Part shown: positions 12,201 to 24,200 of the stretch, in pieces | How the letters are laid out: every line of letters begins with the position of its first letter | Position numbering within the stretch: the stretch's first letter is position 1 | Source of the DNA: Haberlea rhodopensis | Lineage: Eukaryota; Streptophyta; Magnoliopsida; Lamiales; Gesneriaceae | Assembly: GCA_907163345.1 (NCBI GenBank) | Contig: CAJQUN010000930.1 | Location: 62,001 to 126,000, forward strand | Length of the DNA: 64,000 nucleotides | Reading direction: 5' to 3' | Translations under genes and position numbers: made by a program | Notes under the pieces: generated by a model | Told to the model about the DNA's origin: nothing | Seen by the model: only the letters and a program-made list of their open reading frames with translations | Databases searched by the model: none

Positions 12201-15200
12201 TGAAATGATCCAAATTTCGTACCCCTAACCCCCTTCACCTTTGATTTGCATATCTCTGTCCATTTAACCCAGGCCACTTTCCGGCAACTCTTCCCGCCCC
12301 CCATAAAAAAGCAGTCTGAATAGACTGAAGTTTGGCAAGTGTGCTCTTCGGAGCTCGATAAAAGGAGAAATAGTAAATGGGTAAGGAAGTTAGCACAGCA
12401 TTGAGCAGAATCAACCGTCCTCCCAAAGACAGACTTTTATCTTCCCATGAGGCCAATCTTTTTCTGTATTTGTCAATCACCGGATCCCAAATACTTTTGT
12501 TCTTTGAGTACACACCAATTGGTAACCCCAGATATTTGCACGGTAACTTCCCCACCTTACATTTCAAAATTGTTGCTAAGTTGACCATCGGAGCCTGATC
12601 CACATTAATTGACTTTTATGAAAATTGATTCGCAACCCAGATAACAATTCAAATTTGCTTAAAATTGCCTTGAAAGTTATTGCATTGTTCTCTGTCGCCT
12701 CACCGACAAACAATGTATCATCTGCAAATTGAAGATGTGATATCATTATTCTATCTCTTCCCACATGCAAAGGTGATAACAACTCAACCTGTACCGCCTT
12801 TTCAACCAATCTGCTGAGGGATTCCACCACGATTACAAACAAAAAAAGAGATAATGGATCTCCTTGTCTTAATCATCTCTGTAGCTGGAATTCCTTTGTG
12901 GGGCTCCCATTAATCAATATTGACGCTGTGGCAGTCGAGATGCATTCCATTATCCAATTTCTCCATCTAACATCAAAGTTCATCAAGGTCATGACATGTT
13001 GAAGAAATTTCCAATCTACCGAATCGTATGCTTTCTCGAAATCCACCTTGAAAATCATTCCCTTTTTCTTGTTCTTCTTCATCTCATCCACCAACTCGTT
13101 AACAATCAAAATCCCATCCAGAATATGTCTTTGACCAATAAATGCTGACTGGGATTGAGAAACAATCCTGTCAAGTACTTTACTCAGGCGGTTCGCAAGT
13201 ACTTTAGATAGAACTTTGTAGACACATCCAATGAGTGCAATTGGTCTAAATTCCTCCAACTTATTGGGGTTTTCTTTCTTTGGAATAAGCACAATAAAAG
13301 ACGGATTTCCACCCTTAATCAACTTACCATGTGTGTGAAAATGTTGAAAGAAAATCATATAAGTTATCCTTGAAGAGGTCCCACAAGTGCTTGATAAATC
13401 GAAAATTGAAGCCACCAGGCCCCGGACTTTTTGTGTTGTCACAGTCCCATACCGCACTTTTGATTTCATCCTCTGAGAAATTTGTTGTGAGCATGACATT
13501 CTCATTCTGTGTGATAGGATCGAAGTTGACCCCCGTGATGAGGGGTCTCCTCCATTCTTGACTGGCAAACTGCTTAGAAAAATGATCGTGAACCCCTTCT
13601 TTAATTCCCTGTACATCATCCTTCCATTGACCATTTATGTGTAGTCCCACAATCTCATTCCTCTTCCGCCTCCGATTGACCACTTTATGGCAGAAGCTTG
13701 AATTCATATCCCCTTCCCTGATCCATTTTATTCCCGATTTCTGATATAATAAGCTATCTTTCATTGCTCACCTCATTCTGTCTAATCTGATTCTCCTATG
13801 TCGACAGTTCCCTAACTTCTGCCAAGTTATCCCATTGATTGATCAAACCTTTGGTTGCCTCAATCTTTCCATCCAATGAACCAAAATCGCCTCTGTTCCA
13901 ATTTTTGAGACTCTTTTTCAACCGTTTCAATTTTTCTTTCAGAATATATGCACCCCATCCTTCAATCTTATAACTTAGCCATTCATGTTCCACAAAACCT
14001 TTGAATTCTGTATGGCTAATCCAAGAATCTAGACTCCGAAATGGTTTCGGTCCCCAATCCATTTTGTGATTTTTCAGAACAATTGCACAATGATCTGAGA
14101 CTGTTCTTTTGAGGCCCCATTGAGTTAGATTTGGCCATTCCCGAATCCATCCAGTCGATAGAAGGAATCGATCCAGACGACTTACGCACGTACCGTCAGG
14201 CCTATACCATGTATATCTTCTTCCAATCAAAGGCATATCCATCATTCCCGAATTAGTGATGAATGTGTCAAACTCTCTCATGCCAATCGAATTTTGGGCT
14301 ACCGAACGTCCCCTCCTTTCAGACAGGTTTCTGACTTCATTTAAGTCTCCACAAATGCACCAATTTTCCTCCTCTTTCCCATCAACTTTGAGCAAAACAT
14401 TCCACAAAGCCCGTTTGGATTCCATCACCCCCGAAGAATAGATGTTTATTATATTACATCTAATTTTTCCATCCCCCCAATAACCCTTCACTCCTAACAT
14501 TCCATCTTCTCCCCAACAAGATTCCATTTGAAAGATGTTATCATTTCAAATACACAGAAGACCACCTGCCGAACTGTCTGCTCCTTTGAATGCCCAATTG
14601 AAATTTTTATCACCCCAAAGCGCCGTGCACCCCTCCCTTGTCATGATGTCTTTTTTGGTTTCTTGTAGACATAAAAAATATACCTTTTCCTTGTTGATCA
14701 ACTCCTGCAGTTCTCTTTTTTTCACCCGGCCACCTATTCCTCGGATATTGAAACTCACAATAATCATTGGTTAACCTCGTCGTCTCCTGTAACCTCATGA
14801 CTGTCAATGGCTGCCACATTTCTTTTTTCCAAGTCCATCAGGTATTGAATAATTTTTTTTTGTTTCCTTGTCCCATAATCCCCAACTTCTTTCCAATATC
14901 CCATAATTGAGTCGCCTTTTGTAAATATTCTCGTTCCACTGAACATACATTACCACTGCCCGTCTTTTCTATGACACCATTTGTAATATCCTCCATCCTC
15001 TTTTTCCTTTGATATGTATTTGTGAAACTTTCGACCCTGACTGATCCCCATTCTCCTTTTCTCTGCAAAATTTTCACAATTTTCTCCGCATTGCTCCCAT
15101 GCAGATGTTCTGTTTCTGCCGTCGATGTATGTTGCATAGGATTATCATACATGCCATTCATTTTCATCTCGTGGCCACTGTTTTCAGTTCAATTTTTGCC

Positions 15201-18200
15201 AACGCCCCGGAATCCGCCCCCTGCACATCCCTTCCCGGAGTTTGAGTGATTATTCCATCATTTAACCGCCCTTGAAATTGTTTTTCCTGTAAGATTTGTT
15301 CTTCCCATAACGATTGTGGTATGATCTCGTCCGAGAAATTCGAATCTGAACAAGGGGACTCTGGTACCACTTCTACTTGGTTGGCATTTGCTATCAACCT
15401 CTCCACTGTGGGCCAATCAGTCCCCTCTTCTAGTATTCTGATCGAGTATATCCTTCCATCTATATCAACCTGAGTGACCTTATTAATGAATTCCTTAGAT
15501 GAAGTGACAATGAGTAATCTGGCACAATCGAGTTGTTGAATGATAGAGTTTTACTTATCAAGAACTCTAGATAAATATTTTTATTCATAGGAGTGTTGAT
15601 AATTTTGCTAGGAGTTTTAGTTTATCTAAATAGTATACTAGTTTATCTTTTTATTTAATTAGATTTATCTTCCTAGATTTTAGGATTATGAGTCTTCTAT
15701 AAATAGAAGACATATGGTTGTATTTATTTTAAGGTTGGAACAATCAATAAAGAGAAGACAATATTGAGTCTCTCAAATAATTATTTTCTTCAAACTTACA
15801 TGGTATCAGAGCTTTAGGTTTGAAAAAAAAAATCTAGGGTTAAAAGTTTATCAAACCCTAGCCGTCGGCGAGTTGTTGCTATCTCGACTCAACCGCCGGC
15901 GGCTAGGCCTTCAAACCGCAGCCATAAGGCAAATCGTAACCACCGCCTAGTTGACCCTCTCCGGCCACGTCCCCCTGTATCTGACCACTCTCCAGCCATC
16001 CATTACTATCAGGCCTCTGGAAAACACACAAAACCCGAAAACAAACCGTATAGAGAAAGTAACGAAGAAACTTGAAGATTTTGCTTCGTTTTTGGAATTT
16101 GTCGTCGAATTATCACCCTGAGAAATCGCTGAGGAATGTTGATTATAAGCCTTGGGATTGATGAAATATAATACCAACTGGAAGGCTATACAGCAACGTT
16201 TTCTTCCTTGCAAATCTAAGCATCAGATATTTGTTCGGCAGAAGAATCGTGCATCATCGAAAGCTCCAGAAAATCCAATCAAGACTGTTCGGAGCATTAA
16301 AAACTCCCCCTTGACTTCTAAGGAGGTAGCACGTATTGAAGTGGGACTGAAAAAGTTAAAACCCGACTGGATATCGATTTGGAGATTTTTTGTTCCATAT
16401 AGAGATCCTACGTTACTTCCAAGACTCTGGCGCGTTGCTACTGGAACACAAAAGTCATATAAATCTGATGAAAATAAGAAAGAGAAACGGCATTTGTATG
16501 AACTAAGAAGAAAAGAAGCTAAACCTTTGGCTACGATGCAGAATTCTTCATCTGAAAAAGAGTTTCAGGGCAATAGCACTGATGCTGTCGCAGAAACTAA
16601 CAGTGGAGATAATCGCATGGACACTGAAGATGAAGCATATGTTCACGCGGCATTTTTGGAAGATTGGAGACCAGGTCATCCAAGCCTCAAGTAATTTTGT
16701 GGCCCTATCGAGCTCGTATATCAAATAGTGCACGCTTGGTGAAATTAGCTCCTGATTTACCTCCCGTAAATCTTTTGCCATCTGTTCAGGGTAATGTCGC
16801 TTTCCAAAGCTCCCAGGCAGCAATTCCTGCCAAGTTCTCAGGAAATTTTTCTAGTCATGATGGTAAGGTGGCAGATGGAGTTCCAGAAGTTGGTATCCTC
16901 ACAAAATCAGGAGTAGATAATATCAAATCTATTGTTGAAGACTAAGTCTCTCAAAAGAGGAATAGACGCAGACTCCCAAAATAAAGGAGGAGACGTAGAC
17001 TAGCAGACGCAAACTCCAAAAAGAGGAGGAGACGTAGACTAGCAGACGCAAACTCAAAAAAGAGCACGAGACGTAGACTAGCAGACGCAAACTCCAAAAA
17101 GAGGAGGAGACATAGACTAGCAGACGCAGACTCGCAAAAGAGGAGCAAACGCAAGACTCCAAGAAAAAGGAGCAAACACAGACTCACAAAAGAGGAGCAG
17201 ACGCAGACTCCAAGAAAAAGGAGCAGACGCAGACTCACAAAAGAGGAGCAGACGCAGACTCCGAGAAAAAGGAGCGTGACTCTGAGAAGAGAAGGAAGTC
17301 TCAAACAAAAGTTGATAACATCTTGACAAAGGCTCTTCACTATCAAAAATTTGAAGACCTGAGTTCCAAGCTGAGCATGATAAACATATATGACTCAGCT
17401 TGAGAGGGAGTGTTGAATGATAGAGTTTTACTTATCAAGAACTCTAGATAAATATTTTTATTCATAGGAGTGTTGATAAGTTTGCTAGGAGTTTTAGTTT
17501 ATCTAAAATAGTATACTAGTTTATCTTTTTATTTAATTAGATTTATCTTCCTAGATTTTAGGATTATGAGTCTTCTATAAATAAAGACATATGGTTGTAT
17601 TTATTTTAAGATTGGAACAATCAATAAAGAGAAGACAAGATGAGTCTCTCAAATAATTCTTTTCTTCAAACTTACACGAGTTTAGTTCTATTCATAGTAT
17701 CCTCACTGATTTTTATCATGGAGCCCAATCTGAATGCAAGCAGATTGAAAAATCTGTCATTCCACGCATGAAGTGGAATGCCAAGACAATTAATCCACAC
17801 CTCTCGGTCTTGGACTTGCAAAGCCTTATGCCAATGTCTTATATCTCTGAACCATATCCCCAACCAATCATTATCTTCCTTGATTAACTCATTTAGCTTG
17901 TCCTTGTTCTCATCATAGATCATCACCTGTGAACAACCCATTGGGATGAGTCTCGAGGATCCAAACCCATTATGTTTGAAATCCTGTTGGGCCTCATTCA
18001 GTTTCTCAGAATCATGCAATGTGCCAATTAAACATCCTTCCAGCCATTGCGATTCCTCCTTTGTCGTCTCGAAACACAAACCTGGCATTTTTTCTTGTCC
18101 CTTACCATGGTTTCGGACGGTTTAGCCCTAAATTGTTCATTCAACACCTGTGCAGAAGTTTTGTCATTGTTAATTCTCCTATCCGGAATGTTGTATATCG

Positions 18201-21200
18201 CTGCACCCCTGGGTTTAGATGATTCTCGTCCAAACCTACTAAGATTTGCCTGAAGTTTGAATGTTCCCAACTGGATGCTGTTAAGTTCCGCCTCAATCTT
18301 CCTCACATCAGCATTTCCTTGAAAACGAACTAACCCAAACTTTTTCCCAAGTCTGTTTCGTTTTTGTGGAATGAAAACGTCACATACCTGACCAATTTTT
18401 TGAAACGTTCTCCACATTTCTGTTGGGTACCAGTCTTCTAGAAATTTTGTGAAGAAGAACGGGGTTGAAATCTCTGCGATGCGATGTATGTAGTCTGGAA
18501 TCCCTTTACTGCGCATCCTGTTCGAAAGCGAGAAGTTAGTCAATGTGCCCATGCCATGCTGCTTGACTTCCTTACCCTTCGCGAGGTTTGGGTTGGGGCG
18601 CTCACACTCGGAACGGGTTGGATAGGGTTTAGGGTTTCTGTAGATGTCATGCTCCGAAGTGGTCAGATGGTTTCCTTCGCGAGGTTTGGGTTGGGGCGCT
18701 CACACTCGGAACGGGTTGGATAGGGTTTAGGGTTTCTGTAGATGTCATGCTCCGAAGTGGTCAGATGGTTTTGCCGTGCCGGAAAGATTGAGTTACGGCT
18801 GGGAATGGTTTGGGCGGGATAGTATTTGAACTCCTCTCCACTCTTTCTCTCTCTAAACATTAAAACCACGTAATCGACGCAATGTATAAATTACCTTGAC
18901 TAGATTTGAAGTCATTTTGTGATGTTGCAGTTGAAAAGAAAAGTCTCATTTTACGACTTTACAGTATTCTCTCTATTGTTTTGAAGCAGTGTTGATAGTG
19001 ATGAATGCAAGATATTGATCATTTTGTAAAAGGCACTAATATCCAACATTCGACTATCGACCAAGATTGAATAACATCACTTTGTACTTGGGACCCGCAG
19101 ACAAATGCTAAAGCCTACCATGCTAGTCATGCAATACCTTTGTTAGTTCTCCTGGGATTATTAGATTTATTTTTTGATTTACATGTCATCGTGTTTGATT
19201 AATATTTTAGATTTTTGCTCATAGTTTTGCCTCTAATGGGACTGCTATTTTTATAATTTCTTTCACCTTCAGTTAGTTTAGAAATATGGCATCAACAATT
19301 CACCGACATGTAGGAAAATCACTCTGTTTAATATCTGACTCGGACTCCAGCTTGTTGATTTTGTTATTGAAAAAAAGTTGAACACGACATTGCACAGATG
19401 CTGAGAAACTCATATATATGATTTCTTATCAATCTTCGGACTTCCTTCTTAGATGTGCTGGTGGTGCAGAAATGTTGGTGCATCAAGCTTTACCTTGACA
19501 TGATTTACCTGCACAAAACAGAACAGGTGCCTTAAAAAGATTGTGTTATTTGTTAGTGGTGTTGTTTGACCATGTGGTAGCATGGTGGTGATAAGGAATG
19601 GTTATCAAAAACCACCTATCTGAAAGTGAATGAAAGTGGAGATGATGAGGTGAAGAGGTAGGCGTGGTGTTGTTCTATCAGCCCCGGGTTTTACTTTTAT
19701 ATGCCAATGAATGCATGGGCATGACATATTTCTGATCTTCATGTGACACTATATGGTTGACAGTTTTTTGTATCAGAAACATAAGGATTTTCTTTTTAGG
19801 TGCAAACTATTAAGTGACCATTCCACATGGTCCAACGGTAACTTGATGATACTTTGATGAATGGTTTTTAATTTATCATAAATACTTATGCTACCGATCC
19901 ACTACGATTTATCTTTCAGAAGGCCCAACACGTAACTTTGCCATAATCATAGGTGTTTCCCTGATGCATATAATGTTACGAATCTGCAGCAGTAGAAGAA
20001 TAAATGGAGCGCTCAACCCTGGTGAGAGAAAATTTGAGAGGAGAGGCATTCAAATTCAATTTGAGAGGAGAGGCATTCAAATTCCCAATCCTTACATTCC
20101 CCGCCGGCGATTCTTCCAACCTTCATTTCCGCCTCGATCAGTCTTACCCAACCCGTCCTGGCCGTTATCCACAACCCTTAATCCGTTCCGAGAGAGAGAT
20201 AGACTTCGTTAGGTACCCAGGTAGACCGCTTGAGAAGCATTTCGGCATCGGCAATATCAATCGCACTGTTCACGCACATCTAGATATGCAATCTCGCCGC
20301 AAGATTCCAGAATATATTCCGTTTCTTTTCAAACTTTCCGGAGGATTGGTATCAAACGGAAATGCGTCGAACTTTTTCAAAAACACGGCGAAGTTAGAGA
20401 CGTTTTCATCCCTCAAAAAAGAGATAAAAAAGGAAAGCGATTCGGTTTTTGTAAGGTTCAAAGCTAATGGAGATGACAATAGTATATTGGAGGGATTAAA
20501 TCAGATATGGATTGGATTTTACAAACTCATGGCCCACAGACCAAGATTTGAAAGAGCCAATATATTGAATAAGGCAGTTCAACGACCATATGTAGTGGAA
20601 AATGGGAAACAAAGTTTTACGAATGAGAAATCTTTTGCAGAGATAACCAGACAACAAAGACAAGCACCTGTTGTACCCAATCCAGAACCCATTCAACCAA
20701 CCTGGGGGAGTTTGGTATTCAACACAAAACCGGAGGACAGGGAATGGATTGAAGGGTGTCTAGTGGGAAATCTTCTCAAACCAGAGGAGCGATACAAAGC
20801 ACCACAGGATATCTTTCTCAATGGATTCCGGAACACACGTATCATTCCTATAGGTGGACCGATGGTGCTCATGATGACAATAAGGAAATTCTCCGTGACC
20901 TTATTGAGGATGAGAATAGATGGTTGGATTTATGGTTCAGTGTTTGGAACAATTCAATGAGAATGCCTAATCGAGAGGTATGGATAAATTGCTTGGGAAT
21001 TCCAGCACATGCGTGGAATTTCAGATTTTTTGAATGGATTGCAGACACTATGGGCAAGCTAGTAAAAATAAGCAAGGACACAATGGACAGAGAACAACTA
21101 GTGTGTGGCCGATTTTTACTCTCCACACCTTCTATTCAGTTCATCAGTGAGGTGATGAGAGTGGAAATCGATGGATCACCATTCCAAATAAGAGTGATGG

Positions 21201-24200
21201 AAGATTCGAATGATTAGGACCCTGAGGAACTCAGAACTTCTACCAATAGTAATATGGGTCATAATAAAGAATCGAAAGGGTTACCTGAGTATTCAACAAC
21301 GGAGTCAGATTACGCAAATGAGTTTGTCCCAGAATCACCTTGGGCAGAACAGGAGTTGAAAGGGACAGATTTGATCAACAGCGTTGTTAAGGAATTAATT
21401 GTTGATAAAGATGGCGAATCAAGTGAGGATTTGGTATTGAATTCTATAGGTCACGATGAAGAACTTTGCTGTCGTGAATCTGTTTTGCATCTTGGACTAC
21501 AGGACTTCATGAAAAATACTGAAGCTCCAGGAAATCTTCGGTCCCATTCGGATAGTCAACATGGATCTCTGTATTTAAATCACACTGAGACAAAATCAAG
21601 AAAGGAGATAGTTAACAGCCTGCCCAAATCCAAATCCTTAAATGATCTCAATAAACTATCACAATTAATCACAATGGAAAATCAGATTGTCATAAATGAT
21701 CTCAATAAAGTATCACAATTAATCACAATGGAAAATCAGCTTGTTCCAAATGACAATATGAGACAGAAGGTCCGGGAAAAGGAAAAAAAGAATTCAGGTC
21801 AGCGACCAGAAGGCAATAATTCAGATGGGAAAAGGGCAGAGAACGGGAAAGAAGTATTAGACAAGAAATTTGGTAAAACTTATCAGAGAAAAATAGACTC
21901 ATATTGCTAAAGGGTCATAGAGTTAAGTCGGGAAGCACATGAAATCTGGAATATGGGAAAGAACATTGGAATTTTGAGCAAAGGCAATGAAAAGGAAATA
22001 ATTGAGCATTTAATGGCAATGGAGGAAAGAGACTTAAAGGCCATTGGAAATCAGAAAGGTAAGATTGAAGAGATTGGGGAAGTGAATGTTCTTTAATGAA
22101 GATTGTGAGCTACAATATCAGAGATTTAGGGGTTCGAGTTAGAGGAGGGAATTAAAGACTTTTATATTGACAGAGAAGATTGACTTTATGTGTATACAAG
22201 AAACAAAATTAGATCTCATTAACAGAGATTTTTGCAAATCAATTTGGTGTTCAGAGGATTTCAATTGGGTTTTTAAAGGATCAAAGGGTTGTGCAGGAGG
22301 CCTTTTATGTATTTGGAATGATTCGGTATTTGAAATGGGTAGTTGTTGGGGTGATGAAGGAATTTTGGGCGTCGAAGGGTTTTGGGGCAAAGATAAAATT
22401 AAGTGTAACATCGTCAATGTCTAATCACCAGGAGATGTTGCCAGGAAGAGGGAATTATGGGAGAACATCAACACAAAAATTCACAGAGATGAAGAGGCGA
22501 GGTGGTGTGTTTGCTGCGATTTCAACGCAATCCGTTTCAACAGTGAAAGGCGAGGCCGAAATTTAACTCCTAACCACCGGGAAATTAGTGAATTTGATTC
22601 TTTCATAATTAATTTGGGGCTCATTAATCTGCATTTGATTGGAAGAAAATATACATGGTACAAAAATTGATCGACTTTTGTAATCACAAAATTTGTTAAA
22701 TGAATGGCCGAATTGTATTCAATGGGGAATGCCAAGAACGATATCAGATCACTGTGCAATCATGTTGAAAATGAAGGTGATTGATTGGGGTCCGAAACCG
22801 TTTAGAGTGGTAGATTCTTGGCTTCAACACAGCGAATTCAAAGCTTTTGTCGAAGGTGTATGGTCGGGCATACGGATACAAGGTTGGGGGGGATATGTGC
22901 TGAAAGAAAAATTGAAAGTTTTGAAAAAACAACCTCAAAATCTGAAATAAAGAGATTTATGGGATGATGGACAGAAACATTGGCCTTACTAAGACAAATA
23001 TTCATGAATTGGACATTATTGCGGATCAAAGAGACCTGACATTGGAGAAAACTATTTCTCACAGGACAGAATTGATGAAACTCAATGATCAAATCAATAT
23101 GAAGGACACTCTTCTGTTTCAGAAAGCCAGGATAAAGTGGATCCAACAAGGAGACGTTAATTCAAACTTATTTCATCGAGTGATTAACAGAAACGGAAAG
23201 TGAAATGAGATTGTAGGCCTTTACATTGATGGCTTGTGGACTGAGTCAGTTCAAGGATTAAAGGAGGGAGTTCGTCATTATTTTATGCAACATTTTCAGT
23301 CAGGAAGAATGGGACAAGCCTCAAATTGATGACATCTCATTTCAAAAAGTTCTGGATTCAGATAATAGTATGCTGACAGAAGAATTTTCTGAGGATGAAA
23401 TAACTAAAGCAGTATGGAATTGTGAGAGTACGAAGAGTCCGGGACCCGATCGTTATAATTTTAAGTTTATCAAGCATTTTTGGGAAGTGCTGAAAGAGTT
23501 AACTAAGGGAAGTAATCCGTCGTTCATTGTTTTGATTCCATAGAAAAACAACCCAACAAAAATAGAGGAATTTCGACCGATTGCTGTGATTGGATGCATG
23601 CACAAAACATTAGCCAACCTCTTAGCTAACAGACTGAGTAAGGTACTTGACAAAGTTATTTCAGACAATCAGAGAGCCTTTGTTGGTAAGCGTCATATCC
23701 TTGATGGGGTTTTGGTCAGTTCAGAACTAATTCATGAGTTTAAAAAAATCAAAGAGGGGGAATGATCTTTAAGGTGGATTTTGAAAAAGCTTACGACTCA
23801 GTGAATTGGAAATTCTTAGATCAATTAATGGCAATGATGAACTTTGAACCCAAATGGCGAGGATGGATAAGTGAATGCATTTCTACTGCTAAAGCGTCGG
23901 TTCTAATAAATGGTAGCCCAACGATGGAGTTTGAATTAAAACGTGGGCTTCGCCAAGGGGATCCACTATCACCTTTTCTGTTTGTAATAATATCTGAAGC
24001 TCTTAGCAGAATGGTTCCAAAGGCAGTTGATCAGAGTTTGTTGTCCGCGATCAAACTGGGCAGGGATGAAATCTAGATTTCACACTTACAATTTGCGGAT
24101 GACACATTATTTGTTAGCGAGGCTACGATACAAAATACTAGAACTATCAAAGGTATTTTGCGAATTTTCAAATTGATCTTGGGGCTCAAAATAAATTTTC

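Larger units (their letters stand above)
15534..17676 (+). mobile_element. Non-autonomous Copia-type LTR element carrying a captured host gene fragment
   Basis: LTRs of 267 and 266 bp (15534-15800, 17411-17676) start TGTTGA and end TTACA. The 5-bp duplication CGAGT flanks the element (15529-15533 and 17677-17681). A tRNA-Met-type primer site TGGTATCAGAGC abuts the 5' LTR at 15801, and the purine tract GAGAGGGAG (17402-17410) abuts the 3' LTR. The interior has a non-coding leader, a SANT/GON-4-like cellular fragment, a repeat tract and then only the last 30 codons of a Copia RNase H. The LTRs differ at about seven sites. The element sits in the LINE ORF1, sense to the host gene. Confidence 0.88.
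14838..18552 (-). pseudogene. LINE ORF1 (RNA-binding protein), split by an LTR element
   Basis: The N-terminal part runs from 18552 to about 17677: a Lys/Arg-rich RRM-like domain with FGLVRF as its RNP1-like block, then a WINCLGIPLHAWN block typical of DUF4283 ORF1 proteins. The C-terminal part is at 14838-15533, after the nested LTR element at 15534-17676. At least two frame changes exist apart from the insertion (near 18030-18090 and 15165). The product would bind LINE RNA; here it is inactive. Confidence 0.75.
11001..18879 (-). mobile_element. Near full-length L1-type LINE, antisense in the host intron, with a nested LTR element
   Basis: The element is bracketed by a 16-bp target-site duplication and ends at the left in a poly-A tail (T run 11001-11010 on plus). 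Reading from the right it has a 5' UTR with a 98-bp tandem duplication and an ORF1 with an RRM-like/DUF4283-type N-terminus. An ORF2 with endonuclease, reverse transcriptase and a C-terminal zf-RVT-like region follows. Without the nested insertion (15534-17676) it is about 5.7 kb, a normal size for a plant L1. ORF2 carries several stops and frameshifts, so it is dead. Its 15/16 site duplication suggests moderate age. Confidence 0.88.

Noticed and set aside
18606..18734. GGGTTTAGGGTTT words as interstitial telomere repeats
   Set aside because: Only isolated two-unit words within the LINE 5' UTR monomers; not an array.
18911..18995. Possible extra exon after a TTGCAG acceptor in intron 8
   Set aside because: The exons ending 10897 and starting 25420 join in phase without it, and no matching donor or conserved sequence was recognised.
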